A stretch of 19,897 bases of DNA from JAVBOD01 sp031551045 (GCA_031551045.1 JAVBOD010000002.1:1-19897), one strand, 5' to 3'. Positions 7,501-15,299 are shown, counted from the stretch's first letter. Notes: generated from the letters alone by a model not told the origin. Translations and numbers: made by a program.

Positions 7501-9010
7501 GGTGGATTTCCTGAATACGCGTTATCATTTTTCTGCCCCGGTGGATATTACGCCTTCCAAGATTATACTACGCAATGTGGAGATGAGTGATGAACAGAAC
7601 GGAAAAGGAATTTTTTCAGCCACGTTTTCTCATCATCATTTTTTGAATTTTAATTTGGATTTAGCTTTATATCCGCAGAATATGCTGGTGTTGAATACGA
7701 CCGAGCGTGATAACAATAATTTTTATGGTAAGGCCTATGTTTCCGGAATAGCCACCATCAAAGGGCCTCCTTCCAATTTGGTATTTGACATTACGGCGAG
7801 GACAGAGAAAAATACCGTATTTGCTATTCCGGTAAATTCGAAACAGCAGGCGAAAGAAATGAATATATTGACTTTTGTGCAGCCTCCGGCAAAAGAACAA
7901 GAGGAAAGCTATGTTTATAATCAACTATTAAAAACCGAAAAAAAATCTTCGGATATGATTGTAAACATGAACATAGAAGCGACACCTGAAGCTCAAGTAC
8001 AGATTGTTTTTGACGAACGGGCCGGCGATGTGATAAAGGCATTCGGCAATGGGAATATTAAGCTTGACTTGCGTCCGGCTAAAGATGTTTTTAATGTGCT
8101 GGGAGATTATACCATTGAACGCGGCGACTATTTATTTACGATACAGGACATGGGCTTTGCCAATAAGAAATTTTATTTGGAACAAGGCGGGCGCGTTATG
8201 TTTAATGGCAATGTAATGCGGACTACACTCGACCTTTCGGCGGTTTATAAAACAAAAGCTTCACTCAATACGTTGATTTATGATACCTCTTCTGTGGCGA
8301 ACCGGCGGCCTGTGGATTGCACGATTACTATTACCGGTAATTTCATGAATCCTATTTTGAGTTTTAAGGTGGATGTGCAGAACGTCGATCCGGAAACCCG
8401 CGCTCGTGTTCAGGCAGCGCTGAATACCGAAGAAAAAATGATACGGCAGTTTCTATCACTATTGGCATTTGGCAGTTTCTTGCCCGATCAGCAATCGGGT
8501 GTTACGGCCAACATAAATTTAACGGGAACCGCTACCGAAATGTTGTCGAATCAATTTAGCAACATGCTTAACCAGTTAGGTGTGTCATGGGATGTAGGAT
8601 TTGTATATACGCCTTCGCAGAATGGGCAAAACGATGTGATTGATATTGCTTTCTCCAAGCAATTTTTTAATAACAGGCTCCTTATTAACGGGAATGTCGG
8701 AAATGCGGAAAATACCTCCTCTTCCGGATTTGCAGGAGATTTGGATGTAGAGTATAAGATTGATAGAAAAGATAGGTTTCGGGTGAAACTATTTACACAT
8801 TCGGTCGATCAATTTTCCGATAACCTCGATAATGGACAGCGCAGTGGACTGGGATTTAGCTACCAAGAGGAATTTAATAATTTCAAGGAACTTTTACAGT
8901 CTTTCTTTCGGAAGAAAAAAACGGTAGAAGAGAAACCGCCGGCTAAGAAAGAGGACGAAGAAAGCGGAGAAAACACTTCTTCCTCCTTATTGGAATTTAA
9001 AAAGGAGTAA
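4514..9010 (+). CDS. TamB-like translocation/assembly module protein (DUF490/AsmA-like)
   Basis: This very large protein (1498 residues from the TTG) belongs to the TamB/AsmA-like superfamily. These are single-pass inner-membrane proteins with a long periplasmic beta-taco body, thought to carry lipid or assist outer-membrane protein assembly. One N-terminal membrane segment lies at about 2-19. A long run of beta-rich repeats with alternating hydrophobic residues follows. The C-terminal DUF490-type part holds the characteristic YTIERGDYLFTI and FYLEQGGRVMFNGNV segments (about 1196-1236) and the NLTGTATEMLSNQFSNML stretch, ending in a lysine/glutamate-rich tail. The TTG start leaves no positive residues before the membrane segment. 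An upstream in-frame ATT at 4484, behind AAAGAAAG, would give MKTIRKILVTL before the same segment and looks more natural, although ATT starts are rare. The YgjP-like gene follows after 9 bases. Family certain; exact start uncertain. Confidence 0.9.
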   Translation: MGIVVISLPVILALIVQIPSVQTALVHYFTEMISERLNEQAKVSVGGVHYSLFNRLIVDDVFVQGTQGDTLLSVHQVAVSLSSANISRKKIRFSSVKLYSGTFNLYNTATSTNIKDVLASLRSEADTAREKEKKPWDIRVTALGLSDFRFTFVNNRKPAPDKDSVINFKNLDVRNININIDNIRLAQDTLFFRIGRLQFEEKSGYRLQRLRADAYICSTRAMLHNVVLMDDYSKLFLKHYAMNYESAADLSDYVEKVRMEADFEDAFLSSKTIGYFAKGVKKTDMKIRLNGLASGTVANLRSDSLFVASESGGTYLLFKFRMRGLPEIEETMITLDIMDLKTHMSDLSKVLKGIMPNISDSVFSFMAPFEHVYLTGNFTGLYNDFVSNAKLSSAIGDIALDMQMNVAEVQKEGLSYRGHIKTKEFLLGTLIKNNNLFGELSIQAEAKGMILPPEKGGFKVDANAYVSEMKFHQYYYQNISLDGKYADNVFTGNVLCNDPNLQFTFKGEAGANPEKADSSYRYHFDFLADVKHANLTELNINRRDTLSIVSGKVEIDYYMRNLLDGQGHILVSGVDYTGPVGTLHYDTCRLEALRKDSLYKIRLRSEIVDADYTGSDNLEYFFNYILKDTYKRHTSKHPPMKDSERAARKHDYLFDARFKTTRGLTNAIFPGVVIADNSELSMVLNTADSLRLQLKSNFLAYKNNVLTKVDISAGSNAEKLNANLKVDDMELFGINLLNARISLDARDAQMDTKLLFDNRKTTGTSKGYVETLTNFLEDSVALQILSSILVLNDSTWKFDPAEIVFRDSLIHFNRLRAHNQSQELKLNGTISHNPGDVLQLNWSNFELATFDAFLKKTSYSLTGKMSGEAKIMDLHNAPVFFTDLTLTNIYVNKNPLGSMELHSRWNNEQKQLLLNAKLHDKDGQLLATSGYYMPTVRYLDISTSFNQFRIHHLNPLLAGLMHDVDGYLSGTVGLSGPIKSLTLKGSNVQLKNAALTVDFLNTRYHFSAPVDITPSKIILRNVEMSDEQNGKGIFSATFSHHHFLNFNLDLALYPQNMLVLNTTERDNNNFYGKAYVSGIATIKGPPSNLVFDITARTEKNTVFAIPVNSKQQAKEMNILTFVQPPAKEQEESYVYNQLLKTEKKSSDMIVNMNIEATPEAQVQIVFDERAGDVIKAFGNGNIKLDLRPAKDVFNVLGDYTIERGDYLFTIQDMGFANKKFYLEQGGRVMFNGNVMRTTLDLSAVYKTKASLNTLIYDTSSVANRRPVDCTITITGNFMNPILSFKVDVQNVDPETRARVQAALNTEEKMIRQFLSLLAFGSFLPDQQSGVTANINLTGTATEMLSNQFSNMLNQLGVSWDVGFVYTPSQNGQNDVIDIAFSKQFFNNRLLINGNVGNAENTSSSGFAGDLDVEYKIDRKDRFRVKLFTHSVDQFSDNLDNGQRSGLGFSYQEEFNNFKELLQSFFRKKKTVEEKPPAKKEDEESGENTSSSLLEFKKE

Positions 9011-9019
9011 TCGGGCACC

Positions 9020-9742
9020 GTGGAAAAACAGTTGCAGCATCCGCAATTCGGGACGGTTACCATGCGGAAAGTACATAATGCAAGGCATGTGAAAATCACG
9101 GTGCGCGGCGAGAACGATGTGCTGCTGAGCATGCCTTATCATGTGGCATTCGAAGAAGCCTTGGATTTTTTGCAGGAAAAATCCTTGTGGATTCGCACTT
9201 CCATGCAGCGCTTGAAACTCAAAAAAGAAAATCGCCAGACGGTGTTTACGCCCGAAACGGCTTTTGAAACGTATGCGCGAAAGCTGCAATTACAACCGCA
9301 GAAACGGAAAAACATACAAGTGAAAATTACGTCCGAAGTGGTGTATATTTTCTATCCGGAAGACCGCGACGTGAAGGATCCGGTAGTGCAGGAAGTGATT
9401 CGCAAGGCATTGGAACATGCGTGGAAAGTGGAAGCGCATGAATTTTTGCCGCAGCGGATGAAAGAATTGGCGGAGCAATACGGGTTTTCGTACGGAAAAT
9501 TAAGCTTGAAAAACACCCGCTCGTGTTGGGGAAGCTGTGCGCCGAATAACGACATTTCGTTGAGTATTCACTTGATGCATTTGCCTGCGCATTTAATCGA
9601 CCATATTATTTTGCATGAGTTGTGCCACACGGTGCATAAAAACCATGGCCCTGCATTTTGGCAATTATTAAATACCGTAAGCAACGGCCGCGCCCGCGAA
9701 CTTTCCAAACAAATGCGTAAACACAGCACACGGATTTATTAG
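9020..9742 (+). CDS. YgjP-like zinc metallopeptidase (DUF45, M48-related)
   Basis: This 240-residue cytoplasmic protein belongs to the YgjP-like family of predicted zinc metallopeptidases. The zinc motif HELCH is at 199-203 (ligands H199 and H203, catalytic E200), with the downstream H206/H209 in the HKNHGPAFW segment supplying the third ligand. The preceding RSCWGSC at 168-174 is typical of the family. The N-terminal half (GTVTMRKVHNARHVKITVR) matches the usual opening. The GTG start is supported by AAAGGAG at 9001-9007, which overlaps the end of the tamB-like gene. The 9-base spacing implies one transcript. The physiological substrate of this family is not established. In some genomes the family occurs near restriction systems, but nothing of that kind is here. 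Confidence 0.9.
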   Translation: MEKQLQHPQFGTVTMRKVHNARHVKITVRGENDVLLSMPYHVAFEEALDFLQEKSLWIRTSMQRLKLKKENRQTVFTPETAFETYARKLQLQPQKRKNIQVKITSEVVYIFYPEDRDVKDPVVQEVIRKALEHAWKVEAHEFLPQRMKELAEQYGFSYGKLSLKNTRSCWGSCAPNNDISLSIHLMHLPAHLIDHIILHELCHTVHKNHGPAFWQLLNTVSNGRARELSKQMRKHSTRIY

Positions 9743-9752
9743 CGCCTTCTGT

Positions 9753-9860
9753 CTGTTTCTTTTGATGCTGAGCGGAGCGAAGAATTTTTTCCTCATTGCG
9801 AGCATAGCGAAGCAATCTTTCCATGCATAAATTCTTCGCTACGCTCAAAATCACAAACAG
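9753..9860. repeat. Nested inverted-repeat intergenic element between convergent genes
   Basis: Three layers of inverted symmetry are centred on the same point. CTGTTT (9753-9758) pairs with AAACAG (9855-9860). GAGCGGAGCGAAGAATTT (9770-9787) pairs with AAATTCTTCGCTACGCTC (9829-9846) with a single mismatch in 18. ATTGC (9795-9799) pairs with GCAAT (9812-9816). The core resembles the dispersed palindromic repeats seen in many bacterial intergenic regions, whose minus-strand translation gives VILSVAKNL-type spurious peptides. T-runs lie beside the arms (9785-9790 on plus; AAA on the other side), so the element may also end both convergent transcripts. Copy number in the genome cannot be seen here. 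Confidence 0.75.
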
Positions 9861-9874
9861 CCTTTGCTCTCTGC

Positions 9875-12800
9875 CTACTGAACTTCCTCTACTTCGTCCA
9901 AGCTCACGTACCAAATGTACCCCTTGATAGGTCGATAATTCATTTTGCCGAGCGTACGAAGATAATTTTGCACCTGTGTGATGTAGTGCTCCGATTGTTT
10001 TTCTCCGAATTTATAATCGACCACCACCACCTCGTCATTCCGCATCATCACGCGGTCGGGGCGATATTGCACGAGTTGCCCGTTGTCGGAAGGCAATAGA
10101 ATATCGGCCTCATTGCGCAATTGCCACGAGCCGTCGAACCAGCCGGCTACCTGCGGACGTTGAATCGCCTCTAAAATACTTTCCCGCAATTCATTTATTT
10201 TGCTTGTATCATTCTCCAAAAAACCACCGGCCGTTAAACTCGTTATCGCTTGGTCTATATCGTCGGCCGTAGCAATCATGGAAAATACGCGGTGCATGAG
10301 TAATCCGAAATCGCGCCGGGCAAAAGGTTCGCGGCCGGTATCGTCGGCATATCTCATGCGCAAGCTGTTGCTTATAGGCTGCGATGGATAATGAGAAAGA
10401 ACCCTATTGTCTATCATTTTTTCTTCCGTACGCTTCACTTTTGCTTGTTTTATGCCGGAGGTAAACGTGTCGGACTGTAATACCTCGGGCAGCAGATCCG
10501 AAAGGGCATAACCGCTTTTGCGCGCCGGTTGCGGCACAAAGGCATATAACTCTTCTTCGGCGCGGGTAAAAGCCACATACAATAAATTCAAATTATCGAC
10601 GTACGATTGTGCTTTTTCCACGAAGTAATCATTTTGAAAAAATGTTTGATTCAGCTTTTGCGAATAATTCACGGGCAAAAGCGGTAATTGATTCAACGGT
10701 TCTTCCGTTGCATTTAACCAAAGCAGTGAGCCGGTTTTGGGCTCCATCCGCCAGTTGCAGAAAGGTACTATCACCACGCGGAATTGCAATCCTTTCGATT
10801 TATGAATCGTCAAAATGCGGATAGCTTCCTGTTGCTCGTTTTCCGACACGGTGCGTTTTTCGCCTTGTTGCTCCCACCACTCGAGGAATGAATAAACATC
10901 CGAGGTATGGCGGGCGGAAAATTGAAGAATGCAATCGTGTAACTCCTGCAAAAACGGAATATGCCGGCTGTTGCCGGCCAGCTGATACTGTTGCAAAATA
11001 TATTCGAACATTTCCGGAAGCGGCATTCCGGCAGGAACCGGTATATGTTCGCCTTTGTGGTATTTTTTAATGAGCGCATTGTTGATAGCATCGTCCGGCG
11101 CCACGGTTTGCCGCAAGAGTGCAATGGCCAGCTGCACCACCGGCGCTTTGTATAGAAATAACGAATCTTGCGATACGACGTCGAAACAATGCGCCGGGTC
11201 GTTGGCGGTTTGTTTGTGTTGCAATAAGGTGTCGGCCACTTCTTGCCCTTCGCGGCCATAGCGCACCAGCACGGCAATATCCGATGCACGGTAACCGCGG
11301 TCTTGCAATTCGGCTACGAGCGCCGGAAGGCGTTGCAATACCTGCTCGCGGGCCGTTACTTCTTCCGTATCGGTTAGTTTTCTAATTTCTACATAACCGC
11401 CGCCTTCCTCCTTTTTTTTAGGAGAAGCTTGTTGCACGGCATCTGCATAGGCATCGCCGACAATAGTGCGCAGAGCTTGATTTTCTTCGTTGTAAATACT
11501 ATTCGAGCTATCTATTTCGTTGTTTATTTGTGCCTGCAAAAGTTGCGGAAGGCGTGTGAACAAATCGTTATTCACCCGGATAATTTCCGGAAGGCTTCGC
11601 CAGTTGGTGTCAAGCGCGATGCTTTGCGGATGAAATATCTCAAAATCCTTTTGCAGTTGATAGGCTAAAATCCGCCAGTCGCCATTACGCCAACGGTAGA
11701 TAGATTGTTTTACATCGCCCACCACCAGCGCATTTCCTCCTTCTGCCAATCCGTTATGTAGCAACGGGCGCAGGTTGTGCCATTGCATTGCCGACGTGTC
11801 TTGAAATTCGTCGAGCATAAACGAACGGTAACGGGCGCCGGTTTTTTCGTACACAAAAGGTGTGTCGTGCTCGCCAATCAATGCTTGCAGCAGGCGCAAC
11901 GAATCGCTGATAGGAAGTACGTTTTCGTCATTAGCAATGGTTTTTATTTTCAAGGCCATATCGGCCAACAAGCCCATGCTGTAAAAATTCCGCCACACTG
12001 TTCTTACGGATTGGTAGCGCATGAAATTTTTCTCGTAATTCTCCACCGCTTTTACCAGTAAAGCGTTTAATGCAGGAAAAACAGCGTCTATTTGTGCATG
12101 TTTGGTGGCATCGCTGCCGTACCATTTTTCCACCTCGTTTTGAGCCTCAAGAACACGAGGTTTTGGCTCATACTCGGATTTTGTAGCCAACTTGTTAAAA
12201 TAGTTGACAAAACTACTTGCTTTGTATTTAAAATCGCCGGTATGCAATCCGTGTTTCGAAAGCAGTTGCAACGCTTCTTTGCCGAGTTGCGACATGCTTT
12301 GCTCAAATTCATTGATAACGGATTGCAGCGTTTTAGCATAAGCGGCTAAGAAATTTTTATCGCTCAGCTTTTCGGTAAATGCTGATTCCATGCGGCTGAA
12401 ACGTTCCTTGAAAATTTCTTCCGCCATTTCTTTGAGTTGTTTTCGTACATCCCACGTTTTTCCCGATTCTATGCGGGTTTCAATTAAATCCGTCAACCAT
12501 TGGCACAGCATCGAATCGTTGGCCGTGTCGCGCAGCAAACCGTCAATAGCTTCGTCCACCAGCCGCTCGTGGTCGAGTTCCAACGTAAATCCCGGAAGAA
12601 GCCCCGCTTCGCGTACAAAAGCATGAAGTATTTTTTGAAAAAAAGTGTCGATTGTAGAAACGGCAAAATGCGAATAATCGTGAAGGATGGCGGAACGTAA
12701 GCGAATAGCGCGTTCGCGCAACGCGTCCGGAGATAGCGACAACGACTCGCAAAATTCTTTTTCTAAATCGGTATCGGCGCCGCGCGCCACTTTATCGAGC

Positions 12801-12973
12801 GCCCCGACGATACGCTTTTTCATCTCATCGGTGGCTTTGTTGGTAAACGTAACGGCTAAAATCTGCCGGTAAGCCGAAGTGGACGAGCTTGCCAGCAACC
12901 ACCGCAAATATTCGCGGGTAATGGTGTAGGTTTTGCCGGAGCCGGCCGACGCTTTGTAGGTAATTAAGGACAT
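9875..12973 (-). CDS. AddA/RecB-like UvrD-type helicase with C-terminal PD-(D/E)XK nuclease
   Basis: This 1032-residue superfamily 1 helicase-nuclease resembles AddA, which resects double-strand breaks for recombination. Motif I is KASAGSGKT at 7-15, motif II DEFQDT at 388-393, motif III GDVKQSIYRWR at 419-429, motif V IHKSKG at 723-728 and motif VI YVAFTRAEEEL at 799-809. The C-terminal nuclease shows H894 in GLLMHR, E955, D973 in RPDR, the VDYKFG core (D986, K988) and Q1000 in TQVQNYL, so it should be active. I chose ATG 12973 over the in-frame TTG at 12988: it gives the usual MSLITYKASAGSGKT opening, and the TTG would lie almost at the inferred transcription start. AddA normally works with AddB, which is not adjacent in this window. 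The gene converges on the YgjP-like gene across the repeat element. Confidence 0.92.
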   Translation of the reverse strand: MSLITYKASAGSGKTYTITREYLRWLLASSSTSAYRQILAVTFTNKATDEMKKRIVGALDKVARGADTDLEKEFCESLSLSPDALRERAIRLRSAILHDYSHFAVSTIDTFFQKILHAFVREAGLLPGFTLELDHERLVDEAIDGLLRDTANDSMLCQWLTDLIETRIESGKTWDVRKQLKEMAEEIFKERFSRMESAFTEKLSDKNFLAAYAKTLQSVINEFEQSMSQLGKEALQLLSKHGLHTGDFKYKASSFVNYFNKLATKSEYEPKPRVLEAQNEVEKWYGSDATKHAQIDAVFPALNALLVKAVENYEKNFMRYQSVRTVWRNFYSMGLLADMALKIKTIANDENVLPISDSLRLLQALIGEHDTPFVYEKTGARYRSFMLDEFQDTSAMQWHNLRPLLHNGLAEGGNALVVGDVKQSIYRWRNGDWRILAYQLQKDFEIFHPQSIALDTNWRSLPEIIRVNNDLFTRLPQLLQAQINNEIDSSNSIYNEENQALRTIVGDAYADAVQQASPKKKEEGGGYVEIRKLTDTEEVTAREQVLQRLPALVAELQDRGYRASDIAVLVRYGREGQEVADTLLQHKQTANDPAHCFDVVSQDSLFLYKAPVVQLAIALLRQTVAPDDAINNALIKKYHKGEHIPVPAGMPLPEMFEYILQQYQLAGNSRHIPFLQELHDCILQFSARHTSDVYSFLEWWEQQGEKRTVSENEQQEAIRILTIHKSKGLQFRVVIVPFCNWRMEPKTGSLLWLNATEEPLNQLPLLPVNYSQKLNQTFFQNDYFVEKAQSYVDNLNLLYVAFTRAEEELYAFVPQPARKSGYALSDLLPEVLQSDTFTSGIKQAKVKRTEEKMIDNRVLSHYPSQPISNSLRMRYADDTGREPFARRDFGLLMHRVFSMIATADDIDQAITSLTAGGFLENDTSKINELRESILEAIQRPQVAGWFDGSWQLRNEADILLPSDNGQLVQYRPDRVMMRNDEVVVVDYKFGEKQSEHYITQVQNYLRTLGKMNYRPIKGYIWYVSLDEVEEVQ

Positions 12974-12993
12974 AGCTGTTTGTTGCAATAAAA

Positions 12994-13001
12994 CAAAGGT
13001 A
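12994..13001 (-). promoter_or_regulatory. -7 box of the AddA-like gene
   Basis: On the minus strand this reads TACCTTTG, an exact TAnnTTTG box placed 21 bases before the ATG at 12973. No TTTG is found at the expected 19-21 base distance upstream, so the promoter call rests on the -7 box alone. Confidence 0.45.
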
Positions 13002-13013
13002 ACAAAAAAAAGC

Positions 13014-13021
13014 TATATTTG
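13014..13021 (+). promoter_or_regulatory. -7 box of the NYN gene
   Basis: TATATTTG matches TAnnTTTG exactly. No TTTG lies at the usual distance (the nearest, at 12979-12982, is too far). The box is 12 bases from the minus-strand -7 box of the AddA-like gene, so the two divergent promoters would overlap. Transcription from here would give a leader of about 130 bases before the NYN gene. Confidence 0.35.
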
Positions 13022-13087
13022 TCGGTGCTAAAGCATAATGAGATTGGAAAAATTTTTAAAATTTGTCAAATCTGAAAAAGTAAAAGA

Positions 13088-13143
13088 CCTCACAGTATGC
13101 TAAGCCTCGTGAGGATGAGTATATAATAGATGAGTATATAATA
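13088..13143 (+). repeat. Hairpin and perfect 15-bp tandem repeat in the NYN gene leader
   Basis: CCTCAC (13088-13093) and GTGAGG (13109-13114) can form a 6-bp stem with a 15-base loop. It runs directly into two perfect tandem copies of GATGAGTATATAATA (13114-13128 and 13129-13143), which end 13 bases before the ATG. No function is known to me. It could be a recent slippage duplication, a regulator site, or part of a 5' leader structure. Confidence 0.7.
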
Positions 13144-13156
13144 AAAGCCTACAACT

Positions 13157-13918
13157 ATGGAAAAAAAAGAATTGAAATATGCCGTGCTGATTGATGCCGA
13201 TAACGTGCCGAGCAAGCATGTGAAGGCCATGATGGAAGAAATTGCCAAGTATGGCGTGCCGACTATAAAACGTATCTACGGCGACTGGACAAAAAACTCG
13301 GCTGCCGGTTGGAAAAATGTGTTGCTGGAAAATGCCATTACGCCTATACAGCAATACAGCTACACGGTGGGAAAAAACGCTACCGATTCGGCCATGATTA
13401 TTGATGCGATGGATGTTCTCTACGCAGGAACAGTGGACGGATTTTGTATCGTATCGAGCGACAGCGACTTTACAAAACTGGCGTTGCGCCTGCGCGAAGC
13501 GGGGATGAAAGTAATCGGATTGGGCGAAGAAAAAACCCCGAAACCTTTTATTGCCGCTTGCGATAAATTTATTTACCTTGAAATTCTAAATGCCGGAGCG
13601 GAGCCCGAAACAGAAACCGCACAGGAAAATACGGCCGTTCCCAAGAAAAAAAGCGAAAAATCGTTCCGCCGTGTTGATAAAAAAACACTTGATTTTATTG
13701 CCGGTTCTATTAACGATATTGCCGACGACGATGGTTGGGCTTTCTTAGGTGAGTTGGGTAGTTTGTTGCTGAAAAAACGCCCCGACTTCGATCCGCGTAA
13801 CTATGGCTTCGGCAAACTGAGTACGATGCTAAAAGCCCAAAAAGATAAATTCGAAATTGACGAGCGCGACACCGACCGCCGTTCTATTAAGCTGGTGTAT
13901 GTGAGGGTGAAGAAATAA
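13157..13918 (+). CDS. NYN-domain (LabA-like PIN) protein with C-terminal OST-HTH/LOTUS-like domain
   Basis: This 253-residue protein has an N-terminal NYN domain (about 6-145), a PIN-like fold found in predicted RNA nucleases. The acidic metal-site residues are visible: D13 and D15 in VLIDADN, D77 and D83 in NATDSAMIIDAMD, and D102 and D104 in SSDSDF. A lysine- and glutamate-rich linker (about 147-170) leads to a C-terminal domain of about 80 residues (172-250), whose pattern (GWAFLGELGSLLLKKRPDFDPRNYGFGKLSTML) fits the OST-HTH/LOTUS RNA-binding fold. A role in RNA turnover is inferred from the domains; no target can be read. Start ATG lacks a clear Shine-Dalgarno, as is normal here. The phosphoesterase gene follows after 44 bases, so the two may be cotranscribed. 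Confidence 0.9.
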   Translation: MEKKELKYAVLIDADNVPSKHVKAMMEEIAKYGVPTIKRIYGDWTKNSAAGWKNVLLENAITPIQQYSYTVGKNATDSAMIIDAMDVLYAGTVDGFCIVSSDSDFTKLALRLREAGMKVIGLGEEKTPKPFIAACDKFIYLEILNAGAEPETETAQENTAVPKKKSEKSFRRVDKKTLDFIAGSINDIADDDGWAFLGELGSLLLKKRPDFDPRNYGFGKLSTMLKAQKDKFEIDERDTDRRSIKLVYVRVKK

Positions 13919-13927
13919 CTTAAAATA

Positions 13928-13954
13928 TTGAATTCTGAATCCTTGAATTTTGAA
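13928..13954 (+). repeat. Short imperfect direct repeat before the phosphoesterase gene
   Basis: TTGAATTCTGAA (13928-13939) and TTGAATTTTGAA (13943-13954) match at 11 of 12 positions with a 3-base spacer. They fill most of the 44-base gap between the NYN and phosphoesterase genes. This type of low-complexity spacer may be simple drift. Confidence 0.5.
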
Positions 13955-13962
13955 CCTAAATT

Positions 13963-15102
13963 ATGCATAAAAATTTTATTATTTTCTTTTTGATCATGTT
14001 GAGTGTTTACACACTGCTCAACATATATCTTTATATCCGTTGTGCGCAGGCGTTATCGCTGAATACGCCCGGGAAAATCATCATGGGAGTGTTGCTTTTT
14101 TTACTGGCGTCGGGCTATATTTTATCGCATATTTTCGGGCAATACTTACCGTTCGGCGTGGTGTCGTGGGTACAAATTGTCGGGACTACGTGGTATTTTT
14201 TTATGGTATATGCCCTGATGGCTGTGTTGTTGATAGACTTGTTGCGCATCGTTCATCACTTTTTTCACATCTTCCCGGCGTTTCTATATGTCGATTATGC
14301 GAAAACAAAACTCATTACGTTTTGTGTGGTGATGGGAAGTATAACGCTCTTAGCCATTATCGGGCACATTCGTTTTTGCCATCCGAAAGTGACGACCTTG
14401 GAACTGAACATTGCCGACGAGCATCCGCAACATAAAACAATGAATATCGCCGTGGTAAGCGATTTGCATTTGGGCTACATTATTCGTAAACACCGGTTGG
14501 AGAAATATGTCGAACAAATTAATTCTTTGCATCCCGACCTGATACTGATGGTGGGCGATGAGGTGGACAACGACCCGCGTCCGGTGATCCACCAGCGTAT
14601 GCACGAAGAGTTGCTGCGTTTGAAAGCGCCCTTAGGCGTGTTGGCTGTGACCGGAAATCATGAATATATAGGCAATGTAGAAGCTTCGTGCACCTATCTG
14701 GAACAGCAAGCCGGTATTCGCTTTTTGCGCGATTCGGCGTGGAAAGCCGACAACGGTTTGTATATCGTCGGCCGGGAAGACCGATCGGACAAGCAGCGTA
14801 AATCTTTGCCCGATTTAATGCGGCAAGTGCCTCCGGATAATGCCGTCCTATTATTAGACCATCAGCCATACCACTTGGATGAGTCGGAAGCTCATCACGT
14901 AAACATCCATCTTTCGGGGCACACGCACGACGGACAGTTTTTCCCGATTAACCTCATTGCTCGTGGGCAATACGAAGTTAGCTACGGCTACAAACGAAAA
15001 GGCGGCACACATGTGTATGTAACTTCCGGCCTTGGCCTCTGGGGCCCGATGATTCGTTTGGGCACCGTATCGGAAATAGTGCTGCTGAAGATTGCTTATT
15101 AA
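13963..15102 (+). CDS. Membrane-anchored calcineurin-like metallophosphoesterase
   Basis: This 379-residue protein has an N-terminal membrane part with about four hydrophobic helices (roughly 4-25, 38-58, 66-95 and 117-136), then a metallophosphoesterase domain (about 160-379). All metal and catalytic motifs are present: D167 and H169 in SDLHLG, D199 in VGDEVD, N232 and H233 in TGNHE, H300 in LLDHQP, and H320 and H322 in SGHTH. The arrangement resembles the YkuE/YaeI-like group, some members of which act on lipid pyrophosphates such as UDP-diacylglucosamine. The substrate here is not known. The domain's side of the membrane depends on the number of helices, which I cannot settle by eye. It is probably cotranscribed with the NYN gene upstream. 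Confidence 0.9.
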   Translation: MHKNFIIFFLIMLSVYTLLNIYLYIRCAQALSLNTPGKIIMGVLLFLLASGYILSHIFGQYLPFGVVSWVQIVGTTWYFFMVYALMAVLLIDLLRIVHHFFHIFPAFLYVDYAKTKLITFCVVMGSITLLAIIGHIRFCHPKVTTLELNIADEHPQHKTMNIAVVSDLHLGYIIRKHRLEKYVEQINSLHPDLILMVGDEVDNDPRPVIHQRMHEELLRLKAPLGVLAVTGNHEYIGNVEASCTYLEQQAGIRFLRDSAWKADNGLYIVGREDRSDKQRKSLPDLMRQVPPDNAVLLLDHQPYHLDESEAHHVNIHLSGHTHDGQFFPINLIARGQYEVSYGYKRKGGTHVYVTSGLGLWGPMIRLGTVSEIVLLKIAY

Positions 15103-15299
15103 GACATCGTCATAGCATATCTTAACGCTAATAGGGAGCTGAAAGATTTGACAAATGTAATAGCCCAATTACATTGGCCTAAACATTTGTAGCATCGGCA
15201 TTATACCGGAAATAGATTGTATTAAAAGGTGGTTCATATTGGTATAACTAATTATCTCATCCAAACAACGTTCATAACTTTGAAAAGATTTGTATTTGT

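Noticed and set aside
9606..9914. 102-residue minus-strand frame across the intergenic repeat
   Set aside because: It translates the inverted-repeat element (VILSVAKNL-type sequence) and overlaps the ends of two well-supported genes. Such peptides are a known artefact of dispersed repeats.
10810..11289. 159-residue minus-strand frame inside the AddA-like gene
   Set aside because: It is in another frame of the same strand within a gene whose helicase and nuclease motifs are intact, and it shows no family motif.
12974..12988. TTG start adding five residues to the AddA-like protein
   Set aside because: The TTG lies almost at the transcription start inferred from the TACCTTTG box, and the ATG at 12973 gives the usual N-terminus just before the Walker A motif.
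14040..14435. 131-residue plus-strand frame inside the phosphoesterase gene
   Set aside because: It is a shifted frame over the membrane segments and first metal motif of a well-supported gene.
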